Shown in pieces: positions 7,691 to 16,925 of a stretch of 64,000 bases of DNA (the stretch's first letter is position 1; every line of letters starts with the position of its first letter). The position numbers and the translations under genes are program-made. The DNA comes from UBA2336 sp965227265 (GTDB lineage: Bacteria > Bacteroidota > Bacteroidia > Cytophagales > Cyclobacteriaceae), in contig OZ245738.1 in the NCBI GenBank assembly GCA_965227265.1, forward strand, positions 1,984,001-2,048,000, written 5' to 3'. The notes beneath the pieces were generated by a model, which searched no databases, was not told the origin of the DNA, and saw nothing but the letters and a program-made list of their open reading frames with translations.

Positions 7691-7770
7691 ACGTCATTCT
7701 GAGCATAGCGAAGAATCTCCATATCAAGTTCTCTAAAAGGGGATGCTTCGGCACCGCCTCAGCATGACGT
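7691..7770. repeat. Dispersed GTCATTCTGAGC-type intergenic repeat
   Basis: ACGTCATTCTGAGC (7691-7704) and CCTCAGCATGACGT (7757-7770) form imperfect outer arms with 12 of 14 positions complementary. GCGAAGAATCTCC and GGGATGCTTCGGC lie inside. Repeats of this kind are scattered between genes of many Bacteroidota. Related pieces occur here at 14283-14310 and 52347-52408. Together with the terminator before it and an AT-rich stretch after it, this accounts for the 302-base gap between rplI and the ATP-grasp gene. Confidence 0.7.
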
Positions 7771-7926
7771 ACTCCTTTTGAGAGCCGAGCTTTTTGTTTT
7801 CGCACTCGTTTGCAACGATAATTCTTTTCGAAACCTAACAAATACCGTTTCTGGATTACTATATTGGTTATTCATAACCCGTACCTGATAATATAAGACG
7901 CAAAATTTTGCGTCTCTACGTAGCCG

Positions 7927-9375
7927 ATGAAAGAAACGACTTTATTTGATAACTATACTACCAGTCCCAATACCTGGGATGAAATGTATGATCAGGTAAA
8001 CGTGCGCGATCCGTATAAGAAAGTCTTCGATTTTATCTCCGCCATTCCAGCCGCTGAATTGAATAAGAGTGAGGAGCTGGCCCGTAAGCTTTTCATGAGT
8101 CAGGGGGTTACGTTCACTGTATATTCAAGTGGAGAAGGGATTGAGAAAATTTTTCCATTTGATATCATTCCGCGCATTATTACTGGATTGGAATGGAGCT
8201 TTATTGAATCCGGAATTCGCCAACGTCTTCGGGCTTTGAATTTATTCCTGAAAGACATCTACTCAACACAGTTCATTTTAAAAGACGGGATTGTTCCATT
8301 CGAAATGGTCTACTCCTGTCCGCATTACGTTCGTGAAATGCAGAATGTAACTGTGCCGCATGATATTTATGTTCATATAGCTGGTATAGATTTGATCCGG
8401 GATCATGACGGAACATTTTATGTATTGGAAGATAATCTCAGAACACCTTCCGGAGTTTCGTACATGATCGAGAATCGGGAGATCACTAAGAGAATTTTCC
8501 CTGATCTTATTCCGCAGAATAAAGTATTACCCGTTACGCATTACCCGAATATTCTTCATAAAAATCTTGTATCACTTTCCCCGCGACAAGTAGCAAATCC
8601 TAATGTTGTATTGCTTACTCCAGGGATGTACAACTCAGCTTACTTTGAGCATACTACGCTTGCGCGTTTGATGGGTGTTGAGCTTGTTGAAGGCCGAGAT
8701 CTTGTTGTAGAAAATCAACGTGTATTCATGAAGACTACTTCTGGTTTACAGCAGGTGGATGTGATCTACCGCAGGGTTGACGATGATTTTCTAGATCCGT
8801 TGGTATTCAATCCGGATAGCGCCTTAGGAGTTTCTGGAATTTTATCGGCTTACCGGAAAGGAAATGTAGCCATCGTTAATGCTCCCGGCAACGGTGTGGC
8901 GGACGATAAAGCAACTTATATGTATGTGCCGGAAATGATCAGATATTATTTAAATGAAGAGCCGATCCTGAAAAACGTTCCGACTTACCACCTCATTAAT
9001 AAAGAGCATCGCGAGCATGTTTTCGCAAATATCCACAAGATGGTGATCAAGAAAACCAATGAATCAGGCGGTTATGGAATGTTAATGGGACACGCAGCCA
9101 CTGAAAAAGAAGCTGAAGATTATAAAAAAGAAGTTTTAAAAGATCCACGCCAGTTTATTGCTCAACCTACTATCAGTCTCTCCTCTTCGCCATGCTATAT
9201 TAATGGTAAGATTCAGCCGAGACGTGTTGACTTAAGGCCATTTGCGTTATGCGGACCAAATGGAATTGAAATTGTGCCCGGAGGATTAACACGTGTTGCC
9301 CTGAAAGAAGGATCACTTGTCGTGAATTCTTCACAAGGAGGCGGAAGTAAAGACACCTGGGTTTTAGCTAATTGA
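7927..9375 (+). CDS. Circularly permuted type 2 ATP-grasp protein
   Basis: This is a predicted ATP-dependent carboxylate-amine ligase, 482 residues long. Recognisable parts are GLEWSFIESGIRQRLRALNL, the DLIRDHDGTFYVLEDNLRTPSGVSYM region (split here as IRDHDGTF and LEDNLRTPSG) at about residues 155-180, and the metal- and ATP-binding end with KKTNESGGYGMLMG, then SPCYINGKIQPRRVDLRPF. These are hallmarks of the CP_ATPgrasp_2 family. The gene is followed after seven bases by an alpha-E gene and then by a transglutaminase-like gene. Comparative genomics has proposed this trio as a peptide synthesis or tagging system. The actual substrate is unknown. Confidence 0.9.
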   Translation: MKETTLFDNYTTSPNTWDEMYDQVNVRDPYKKVFDFISAIPAAELNKSEELARKLFMSQGVTFTVYSSGEGIEKIFPFDIIPRIITGLEWSFIESGIRQRLRALNLFLKDIYSTQFILKDGIVPFEMVYSCPHYVREMQNVTVPHDIYVHIAGIDLIRDHDGTFYVLEDNLRTPSGVSYMIENREITKRIFPDLIPQNKVLPVTHYPNILHKNLVSLSPRQVANPNVVLLTPGMYNSAYFEHTTLARLMGVELVEGRDLVVENQRVFMKTTSGLQQVDVIYRRVDDDFLDPLVFNPDSALGVSGILSAYRKGNVAIVNAPGNGVADDKATYMYVPEMIRYYLNEEPILKNVPTYHLINKEHREHVFANIHKMVIKKTNESGGYGMLMGHAATEKEAEDYKKEVLKDPRQFIAQPTISLSSSPCYINGKIQPRRVDLRPFALCGPNGIEIVPGGLTRVALKEGSLVVNSSQGGGSKDTWVLAN

Positions 9376-9382
9376 TGAAGAT

Positions 9383-10318
9383 ATGTTAAGCCGCGTTGCT
9401 GATTCGTTGTATTGGATGTCGCGCTACATCAAGCGCACGGATAGCATTTTGCGTATGCTGAAAGTAAACTACGCATCTGCCCAGGATGATGGCAGTAACT
9501 TTACGTGGCAGCCTGTGCTTAAAATTTTTACCCGACTGGAGGAAGAAGAAGTTACCCGCATTGAAAAGAACACGCGGATGGTACTTCATTACATGATTAC
9601 CGATCGGGAAAACCCAAATGCTGTTGTTACGCTTGTTACAAAAGCACGAGAAAATGCACGTTCTGTTCAGGATAATATTACCAACGAACTTTGGCAAACG
9701 CTAAACGAATTCTATCATATTGTAAGAGATGAAAGACTTACGTTAGCACTGCAAACCAAAGATCCAATTACCACGCTTGATATGCTCATTGGTCGAGCAA
9801 TGTTGTATTATGGAATTACTGAGTCTACCATGTTTCGTGGTGAAGGACTAAATTTTATGAACATTGGGAAGTACCTGGAACGTGCTACTCAATCAGCCGA
9901 TATTTTGGATGTGAAATTTAGTGACCTTTCATACGATCTTGATAAGACTGCAGAAGTAACCTATTGGAAGCATCTACTTCAGTCGATCTCAGGATATGCA
10001 TTGTACTTGAAAACCTATCGTTCAGGATTTGAAGCGCGGAACGTTGTTGAGCTGATTGTCTTTAATAATAACTATCCCCTGTCAATTTTATACTCAGTAA
10101 ACATGCTTGACCGGTACTTTGACCGGCTTCGGGAAAGCAGTGATGGGGCTAACTTCGATAAGATCCGGTTTATGATCGGGCGGCTCCGGAGCAAGATTCA
10201 GTATTCTAACATGCAAATGCTTTCCGAACAGGGATTACACAAGTTTTTAAGCGAATTAAACCGCGATCTCAGTGCGATTGGTAATGCGTTAAATGAGCAC
10301 TACTTTGCGTACAGTTAG
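9383..10318 (+). CDS. Alpha-E domain-containing protein
   Basis: This all-helical protein (311 residues) belongs to the alpha-E family, which is nearly always encoded beside a circularly permuted ATP-grasp protein. It starts with MLSRVADSLYWMSRYIKRTD, the standard opening of the family. Other conserved parts are ENARSVQDNIT, FRGEGLNFMNIGKYLERA (about residues 150-167) and FDRLRESS. Its molecular role has not been established. It is probably a structural or substrate-binding partner of the ligase. It lies 7 bases after the ATP-grasp gene and 13 bases before the transglutaminase gene. Confidence 0.92.
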   Translation: MLSRVADSLYWMSRYIKRTDSILRMLKVNYASAQDDGSNFTWQPVLKIFTRLEEEEVTRIEKNTRMVLHYMITDRENPNAVVTLVTKARENARSVQDNITNELWQTLNEFYHIVRDERLTLALQTKDPITTLDMLIGRAMLYYGITESTMFRGEGLNFMNIGKYLERATQSADILDVKFSDLSYDLDKTAEVTYWKHLLQSISGYALYLKTYRSGFEARNVVELIVFNNNYPLSILYSVNMLDRYFDRLRESSDGANFDKIRFMIGRLRSKIQYSNMQMLSEQGLHKFLSELNRDLSAIGNALNEHYFAYS

Positions 10319-10331
10319 CAACCACTAATTC

Positions 10332-11282
10332 ATGTCTAAATTTAAAATCAGGCACGTTACTAAATATTCATACGAAGTGCCCGTCCGTGACAGCGCGAAC
10401 CAAATTATCCTCTATCCTATTAAAGATAATTATCAGGACGTTCTGCAACATACCATCCAGATCACCGGAAATCCAACCGTAGAAACTCATAAGGATTATT
10501 ATGGGAATGACGTAGGCACGTTTACTCATTCAAAACCCCATAACGAGCTCATTATTGATTCAAAGTTGGTAGTGGTTACTAAGCCTAAGCCAATGCCAAC
10601 GGTGAGTCTTTCGAAAGAAGATCAGTGGAAATTTTATGACTCGATTCTTTTTCAGGTTCCTTATATCGATTTCCTGAAAATTTCAAAACATGATTCTTTA
10701 CCCGAGCTTGACGAATTACTTTTACAACCTGAGTTCCAGGACAAAACTCCGTTGGAACTTGTTAACCAATTCTGCGCCTACATTTATAACGAATTTACCT
10801 ATAAGAAGGGAATCACTACGGTCGAAACTACCATTGATGAGATATGGAAGATTAAATCGGGTGTCTGTCAGGATTTTGCGCACATGCTGTTGATCATGCT
10901 GCGCAAGATGAAGATTCCAGCTCGGTACGTAAGCGGATACATTTGTCCGCATAAAAACGGAATGCGTGGCGAAGGTGCAACGCATGCGTGGGTTGAAGCG
11001 TACATTCCGGATTACGGGTGGATCGGGATTGATCCTACCAACAATGTTTTAGTGAATGAAACACATGTACGGTTAGCGGTTGGGAAAAACTTTCCGGATT
11101 GCTCTCCGGTTAAAGGAACGTATCGCGGCACATCAAACCATACCCTGGAGGTAGCCGTTTCAGTCGAGTATGAAGACGGATTGGTAAATTCCGGAGAGGC
11201 TGAGAATGTAATTCCTGAACCACAGGTATCGTATTCACAGAATTCTTTCCGCAGATTCCAGGAAATGCAACAACAGCAGTAA
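10332..11282 (+). CDS. Transglutaminase-like cysteine protease/ligase
   Basis: The N-terminal 85 residues form the beta-rich domain found before bacterial transglutaminase domains (KIRHVTKYSYEVPVRDSANQ). The catalytic domain follows, with Cys in KSGVCQDFAHMLLIML, His in EGATHAWVEAYI and Asp in WIGIDPTNN, the full papain-like triad. At 316 residues it matches the usual partner of ATP-grasp/alpha-E operons. No signal peptide is seen, so it should act in the cytoplasm, perhaps trimming or cross-linking the peptide made by the ligase. The stop is one base from the next start codon. Confidence 0.9.
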   Translation: MSKFKIRHVTKYSYEVPVRDSANQIILYPIKDNYQDVLQHTIQITGNPTVETHKDYYGNDVGTFTHSKPHNELIIDSKLVVVTKPKPMPTVSLSKEDQWKFYDSILFQVPYIDFLKISKHDSLPELDELLLQPEFQDKTPLELVNQFCAYIYNEFTYKKGITTVETTIDEIWKIKSGVCQDFAHMLLIMLRKMKIPARYVSGYICPHKNGMRGEGATHAWVEAYIPDYGWIGIDPTNNVLVNETHVRLAVGKNFPDCSPVKGTYRGTSNHTLEVAVSVEYEDGLVNSGEAENVIPEPQVSYSQNSFRRFQEMQQQQ

Positions 11283-11283
11283 C

Positions 11284-12264
11284 ATGCAGTTTCGTACGGA
11301 GATCAAACTCGAAAAAGCAAAGCAAGGCATTAGTCTGAAGCAGGAAATTTTTACTACTGGCTCTTGCTTTTCGATTGTGATCGGAAATAAGCTGGCTGAA
11401 AACAAATTCCCGGTCCTGTCGAATCCATTTGGAACGAGTTACAATCCAATTTCTATTCACAAGACACTTAGGGCTGGCATGAATGGAGCGTTACCGCTTT
11501 CTCATTCTTTTTTTGAGAACAACGGTTTGTATGCCCATTACGATTTTCACTCCGGATTTTCTCATCCTGATAAATCGGTTGTCGAAGAAAACGTGAAGTC
11601 AGCAATTCAAGCTGCGCATAATTTTATAAAAGATGCACACTGGATAATTATCACCTACGGAACAGCCTGGGTTTATAAGCGCACGGAAACCAATGACATC
11701 GTTTCGAACTGTCATAAAATGCCTGCTCAGAATTTTACGAAAGAGTTATTAAGTGAGAAAAAGATTCTAGAATCGTTTGAAGGATTTTATCAAAATCTGA
11801 AAGCTGTTAACCCGACTTGCAAGGTTATGTTAACGGTTAGTCCGGTGAGGCATATTAAGGATTCAATTCAGCTGAACGGTGTCAGCAAAGCAATCTTGAG
11901 GAGTGCTTGTCATACGATCTCAGAGCTTCATCCAAATGTTGTGTACTTCCCTTCGTATGAAATCATGCTTGACGATTTGCGGGATTACAGATTCTACAAA
12001 TCTGATATGATCCATCCTTCAGCCGATGCAGAAGAATATATCTGGGAGAAATTCGCAGAAGCATACTTCGATAAAGTAACAGTAGATTTTCTTCCACGGT
12101 GGAAATCCATTTATACAGCGTTGCAGCACAGGCCTTTTCATATACAATCCGATTCACATCAAAAATTCCTGAAAAAGCTTCTAGGCGATTTAAAGGAACT
12201 TAACGGCATAGTAAATGTTGATGAAGAAATAGCATCCGTTAACGCTCAACTTCATGCACGATAA
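11284..12264 (+). CDS. GSCFA domain protein
   Basis: This 326-residue protein carries the GSCFA signature, seen as TTGSCFSIVIGNKLAENKF at about residues 25-43. A second conserved block is IITYGTAWVYKR, and later ones are TVSPVRHIKD and DMIHPSADAEEYIWEKF. The family resembles SGNH-type esterases: the Ser in GSCF and the His in the D-x-x-H block (DMIHPS) would be the catalytic pair. The substrate is unknown. It follows the transglutaminase gene by one base and overlaps the next gene by 11 bases, so all five genes from 7927 onward may be one transcript. Confidence 0.87.
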   Translation: MQFRTEIKLEKAKQGISLKQEIFTTGSCFSIVIGNKLAENKFPVLSNPFGTSYNPISIHKTLRAGMNGALPLSHSFFENNGLYAHYDFHSGFSHPDKSVVEENVKSAIQAAHNFIKDAHWIIITYGTAWVYKRTETNDIVSNCHKMPAQNFTKELLSEKKILESFEGFYQNLKAVNPTCKVMLTVSPVRHIKDSIQLNGVSKAILRSACHTISELHPNVVYFPSYEIMLDDLRDYRFYKSDMIHPSADAEEYIWEKFAEAYFDKVTVDFLPRWKSIYTALQHRPFHIQSDSHQKFLKKLLGDLKELNGIVNVDEEIASVNAQLHAR

Positions 12265-14278
12265 GCATACCAATCGGTTAATTCATTCCACGAGTCCGTA
12301 TTTATTGCAGCATGCTCACAATCCGGTAGACTGGTTTGAATGGGGTGAAGAAGCGCTTAAAAAAGCGCAAGCAGAAGACAAGCTAATATTGGTAAGCATC
12401 GGCTATTCATCGTGCCATTGGTGTCATGTAATGGAGCGCGAATCTTTCGAGAAAGATGAGGTAGCAGAAGTCATGAACAACTTTTTTGTTTGCATTAAAG
12501 TCGATCGTGAAGAACGGCCTGACATCGATCAGATTTATATGGATGCTGTGCAGGCTTTAGGCGTGAATGGCGGCTGGCCATTAAATGTATTTCTTACACC
12601 CGACCAAAAACCATTTTTTGGAGGAACGTATTTCTCACCTCCGGTATGGGTACAAGTTCTAACCAATATCAACACAGCCTACAGTTCTAAAAAAAAGGAT
12701 ATTCTGGAGTCAGCAGAAACGCTGGCAAATCATTTAGCAAGTCAGGGAATTGGTCAATACAAGAAAAAAGCTGAACAAGAAGATTTCAGAAAGTTACTAG
12801 ATGGAATGTACCAGCAACTTGAAAAGAAGTTTGATAAAACCTGGGGCGGATTAGATCGTGCCCCAAAGTTTATCATGCCTTCCATCTGGCTGTGGTTATT
12901 ACGGTATGCGCAGCTCACCAAAAATGATGCAGCCTTACAGCACACCTTGTTTACGTTAAAGAAAATTTCTCAGGGTGGAATTTACGATCAAATCGGTGGC
13001 GGCTTTGCACGTTATTCAGTAGACGGAGAATGGTTTACTCCGCACTTTGAAAAGATGCTGTACGATAATGCTCAACTGATGACATTATACAGCGAAGCTT
13101 ACACAATTTCAAAAGATGAAAGCTTCAAAACAGTTGTCTATGATACCTACGAATGGCTCACACGAGAAATGATGAATGAAAGTCATGGCTTTTACTCTGC
13201 GTTGGATGCTGATAGCGAAGGCATTGAAGGCAAATATTATATCTGGGATTACAAAGAATTAACAAGCCTGATTGCTGACGAATATACTGAGCTATTTGCT
13301 GATTACTTTGAAAGTGTCCCGGGCGGAAACTGGGAACACGGAGAAAACATTCTCAAACAGACAGATGACATCAAAAAGCTTTTAAAAGAGCATAATCTGA
13401 CGCAGGAACAATTCGACAGGTTATTAAAATCTGTAAAGAGTAAACTGCTTGAAGTTCGTGAGAAGCGAATCAAACCCGGTTTAGATGATAAGGTTTTGGC
13501 AGGCTGGAATGCCATGATGATTACCGGATTGCTGGATGCCTATCATGCATTTGCGGAGCCCAGGTTTTTAGGCATCGCTATTCTGAACATTCAATTCATT
13601 GAAAAGAATTTAATCGATGGAACAAAAGTCTACCGGTCTTTTAAAGACAAGCGCGGAAACACAGAAGGCTTTCTGGAAGACTATGCGTATATAATTCAGG
13701 CTCACATTAAACTATATGAAGCAACTTTTAACGAGCAATGGATTACGAAAGCCAAAGCAACGACCGATTACGTACTGGAAAATTTTTACGATCCTGAAGA
13801 ATCGTATTTCTTTTTCACCAGTAAACAATCCGAAAAGCTTATCGCACGAAAAAAAGAAATCTTTGATAATGTTATACCGGCTTCCAGCGGAGTGATGGTT
13901 CAAAATCTATATCACCTGGGGATTATTTTAGATCGTGAAGACTGGAGAAAAATGGCCATGGAAATGACAGAAGGTATAAGCCACCTGATATCGCACGAAC
14001 CAAACTACATGAGCAATTGGGGAATTGTGCTGACTGAAATGAACGTTGGTCTTGCGGAAGTTGTGTTTACCGGAGAATCGTATCTCTATCAAAAAAGAGA
14101 TTTTAAAAAGACTTTTCAGCCTTTTGCACTTCTTATGGGCGCACACAAAACCAGTTTACTTCCTTTACTGGAAGGCAAGCTGACAGAACCTGACAAGAAC
14201 TTAATCTATGTTTGTTACGACAAAACCTGTAAGCTTCCGGTGCAGACTGTGAAAGAGGCGATCAAACAATTAAAGTGA
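12254..14278 (+). CDS. YyaL/SSP411-type protein with thioredoxin-like domain (DUF255)
   Basis: The 674-residue protein starts with a thioredoxin-fold domain (about 1-165). It has the family signature HSTSPYLLQHAHNPVDW and a redox-type CHWC motif with Cys54 and Cys57. Further signatures are DREERPDIDQIYM and GWPLNVFLTPD. The rest is a six-hairpin (alpha/alpha-toroid) glycosidase-like domain with GGIYDQIGGGFARYSVD and HFEKMLYDNAQL. Homologues include B. subtilis YyaL and mammalian SPATA20. The reaction is unknown. The start overlaps the GSCFA gene by 11 bases. Confidence 0.92.
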   Translation: MHDKHTNRLIHSTSPYLLQHAHNPVDWFEWGEEALKKAQAEDKLILVSIGYSSCHWCHVMERESFEKDEVAEVMNNFFVCIKVDREERPDIDQIYMDAVQALGVNGGWPLNVFLTPDQKPFFGGTYFSPPVWVQVLTNINTAYSSKKKDILESAETLANHLASQGIGQYKKKAEQEDFRKLLDGMYQQLEKKFDKTWGGLDRAPKFIMPSIWLWLLRYAQLTKNDAALQHTLFTLKKISQGGIYDQIGGGFARYSVDGEWFTPHFEKMLYDNAQLMTLYSEAYTISKDESFKTVVYDTYEWLTREMMNESHGFYSALDADSEGIEGKYYIWDYKELTSLIADEYTELFADYFESVPGGNWEHGENILKQTDDIKKLLKEHNLTQEQFDRLLKSVKSKLLEVREKRIKPGLDDKVLAGWNAMMITGLLDAYHAFAEPRFLGIAILNIQFIEKNLIDGTKVYRSFKDKRGNTEGFLEDYAYIIQAHIKLYEATFNEQWITKAKATTDYVLENFYDPEESYFFFTSKQSEKLIARKKEIFDNVIPASSGVMVQNLYHLGIILDREDWRKMAMEMTEGISHLISHEPNYMSNWGIVLTEMNVGLAEVVFTGESYLYQKRDFKKTFQPFALLMGAHKTSLLPLLEGKLTEPDKNLIYVCYDKTCKLPVQTVKEAIKQLK

Positions 14279-14282
14279 AGTA

Positions 14283-14310
14283 GTCAGGCTTCGACTCCGC
14301 TCAACCTGAC
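14283..14310. repeat. Short GTCAGG...CCTGAC palindromic repeat
   Basis: GTCAGG and CCTGAC form outer arms around a CTTCGACTCCGCTCAA core. The core resembles half of the GTCATTCTGAGC-type element and matches the second half of the 52347-52408 copy (AGCTCAACCTGACA). It lies in the 72-base gap between the YyaL-type gene and priA. Confidence 0.5.
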
Positions 14311-14350
14311 AAAGAAGTTCACCAGACAGGAATTATAGCTATTTTACGCA

Positions 14351-16849
14351 GTGGAAATTTTTGAACAACCCGATTCTCGCAGTACTTTTTTTGCAGAGCT
14401 TCTGCTGCCCATTCCTGTTCCCAAATTGTTCACGTACCGCGTTCCGTTTGATCTAAACGATAAAATTCAAACGGGCATTCGGGCTATTGTTCCGTTTGGA
14501 ACTCGCAAAATTCTTACGGGAATTGTTATCGCGGTCCATGAATCGCCCCCTAAAGAATACGAAGCCAAGTACATTCTTGAATTGCTGGATGAAGAGCCTG
14601 TTGTAAACAATTTACAGCTCAAGCTTTTTAATTGGATTGCAGATTACTATTTGTGCAGCGCAGGCGAAGTAATGAACGCAGCACTGCCTGCCGGGCTAAA
14701 GCTTTCGAGTGAGTCGATGGTCCAAATCCACCCGGCTTTTGATGAGGAAACAACGTTGTTCGAGTTTTCTCAGAAAGAAGAAATCCTACTAAAGCATCTT
14801 AAGCAAGAGCCTCTTCCCTATTCTGATATATCAAGTTTATTAAATCTTAAGAATCTCTACAGCATCCTGAAATCGCTGGTAAGCAAAGAAGCTATAATTC
14901 TGTATGAGGAAGTAAAAGAAAAGTTTAAACCTAAGACTGAAAAAAGAATTCGGTTAGCGACTGAGTTTAATTCAAATGATGCATTGCAATTAGTCTTTGA
15001 ATCGTTGGTTAAAAAGCCCAAGCAGGAGGAAATTATTCTAAAATATCTGCAGGAGGTTCATATTCTCCAAGATCCGAAAACAAATGCCTCAGGCATTGGA
15101 AAAAAAGCATTGTTAGGCGATGAGCTCTCAGAATCTTCATTACATACGCTGATCAAAAACAAAATCTTTGAGGAATTTGAAGTAATTGTTTCGCGGTTTG
15201 AAGATGAGGACCTGGTTGTAGCAGACGTAACATTAAACGAAGATCAGTTACAGGCACAGGCCGAAATTATTAAATCATTTGAAACACATACAGCTGTTTT
15301 ACTTCACGGCATTACCGGAAGTGGTAAAACAGAAATTTATATTGATCTGATTCGAAAAGCACTGGAAGGTGGTTCTCAGGTTTTATATCTGCTGCCGGAG
15401 ATTGCATTAACTACTCAGATCGTTCAACGACTTAAAAAAGTTTTCGGCTCCGCGATGGGTGTGTATCACTCCCGATTTTCGGATAATGAACGGGTTGAGG
15501 TCTGGAATGGCGTTCTTTCTGGCAAGTTTAAATTTGTAGTGGGCGTTCGTTCCTCAATTTTTCTACCGTTTGATAACCTGGGTCTAATCATTGTTGACGA
15601 AGAGCATGATACATCTTACAAGCAACAGGAACCTTCACCTCGTTATCACGCGCGAGATGTTGCGTTGGTAATTGCTCAACTGCACCATGCAAAAGTGTTA
15701 ATGGGTTCCGCTACGCCTTCTGTCGAATCATACTTTCAGGCACATCATGAAAAATATGGTTATGTTAAACTTGATAAACGATATGGTGATGCTCAACTGC
15801 CGCAAGTTGTTTTAGCCGACCTAAGCCAGGAGCGCAAAAGCAAAACGATTAAAGGAGATTTCTCAGGAACATTGTTAAAGGCCATCAATGAAACACTCGC
15901 GCAAAAAGAACAGGTAATCATCTTCCAAAACCGCAGAGGCTACTCTCCTATGGTTAACTGTCAGGATTGCGGCTGGGTGCCTAAGTGTATTAACTGCGCG
16001 GTTAGCTTAACGTATCATCAATATCGTCATGCACTAATTTGTCATTACTGCGGGTATCGCGAAGAGCTTCCGCAACAATGTCCGACTTGTTCATCCAAGC
16101 GTTTGTTAACGTTGGGCTACGGAACGGAGAAGCTTGAAGAGGAATTGAAGCTTTATTATCCGGATGCTACGGTACAGCGCATGGATTATGATACAACCCG
16201 TGTTAAATCCGGCTATGATAATATTATAGAACAGTTTGAAAGCGGCTCCACCGATATTCTTGTCGGCACACAAATGGTCACCAAAGGCCTGGACTTCGAT
16301 AAGGTAAGCCTTGTCGGTGTTTTTAATGCTGATCGTATGATGCACTTTCCGGATTTCCGATCATACGAAAGAGCCTTTCAATTAATTACACAAGTGAGTG
16401 GCCGGGCCGGAAGGCGTGATAAACCAGGAAAGGTTGTTATCCAAACTTCACACACCGATCATCCGGTGCTAAATTTTATATTAAATCACACGCAAGAGGA
16501 ATTTTACAACACCGAAATAGCAGATCGTAGGGAACATGCTTACCCTCCTTTTTCAAGACTGATCGAGATTGTTGTGAAGCATATTGATAAAAAGGTTTCG
16601 TACGAAGCAGCGCACAACCTTGCGGATATTCTTAAAACAAATCTTCCGGAAGTAAAAGTGCTGGGACCTGGAGAACCTATGGTTGGAAAAATCCGAAATC
16701 AGTTCTTAATGAGCATTCTCATAAAAATTCCGCGCGACTCTGGTCACCTTCAAAACATCAAGCAACGAATTCTCACATCTGTTAACTTCACACTTACTCA
16801 AAAGGAGTTCCGAACAGCACGGATCATTGCTGATGTTGATCCTATGTAG
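14351..16849 (+). CDS. priA: Primosomal replication protein N' (helicase PriA)
   Basis: PriA restarts stalled replication forks by unwinding and reloading the replisome. The N-terminal 3' DNA-binding domain (about 1-110) begins with FFAELLLPIPVPKLFTYRVP. The helicase core has Walker A (HGITGSGKTEIYIDLI), a DEEH box (VDEEHDTSYKQQEPSPRYHARD) split as VDEEHDTSYK and PRYHARD, and the GSATPSVES motif. Eight zinc-binding cysteines follow (CQDCGWVPKCINC, then CHYCGYREELPQQCPTC). The C-terminal helicase motifs include GTQMVTKGLDFDKVSLVGV and GRAGRRDKPG. The length is 832 residues. The start codon is GTG, chosen because it gives the normal N-terminus of the family. Confidence 0.95.
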   Translation: MEIFEQPDSRSTFFAELLLPIPVPKLFTYRVPFDLNDKIQTGIRAIVPFGTRKILTGIVIAVHESPPKEYEAKYILELLDEEPVVNNLQLKLFNWIADYYLCSAGEVMNAALPAGLKLSSESMVQIHPAFDEETTLFEFSQKEEILLKHLKQEPLPYSDISSLLNLKNLYSILKSLVSKEAIILYEEVKEKFKPKTEKRIRLATEFNSNDALQLVFESLVKKPKQEEIILKYLQEVHILQDPKTNASGIGKKALLGDELSESSLHTLIKNKIFEEFEVIVSRFEDEDLVVADVTLNEDQLQAQAEIIKSFETHTAVLLHGITGSGKTEIYIDLIRKALEGGSQVLYLLPEIALTTQIVQRLKKVFGSAMGVYHSRFSDNERVEVWNGVLSGKFKFVVGVRSSIFLPFDNLGLIIVDEEHDTSYKQQEPSPRYHARDVALVIAQLHHAKVLMGSATPSVESYFQAHHEKYGYVKLDKRYGDAQLPQVVLADLSQERKSKTIKGDFSGTLLKAINETLAQKEQVIIFQNRRGYSPMVNCQDCGWVPKCINCAVSLTYHQYRHALICHYCGYREELPQQCPTCSSKRLLTLGYGTEKLEEELKLYYPDATVQRMDYDTTRVKSGYDNIIEQFESGSTDILVGTQMVTKGLDFDKVSLVGVFNADRMMHFPDFRSYERAFQLITQVSGRAGRRDKPGKVVIQTSHTDHPVLNFILNHTQEEFYNTEIADRREHAYPPFSRLIEIVVKHIDKKVSYEAAHNLADILKTNLPEVKVLGPGEPMVGKIRNQFLMSILIKIPRDSGHLQNIKQRILTSVNFTLTQKEFRTARIIADVDPM

Positions 16850-16925
16850 TTATAAGTTTGATTTCTGGTCTAAAGAATTTAACTTTAGTTAAGAAATTTA
16901 CGCCCTCTAAACCTGACCCCTGCTT

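Noticed and set aside
7783..7800. Second terminator-like AGCCGAGCTTTTTG after rplI
   Set aside because: Only one arm resembles the rplI terminator, and no good left arm is present, so it is at most a decayed copy.
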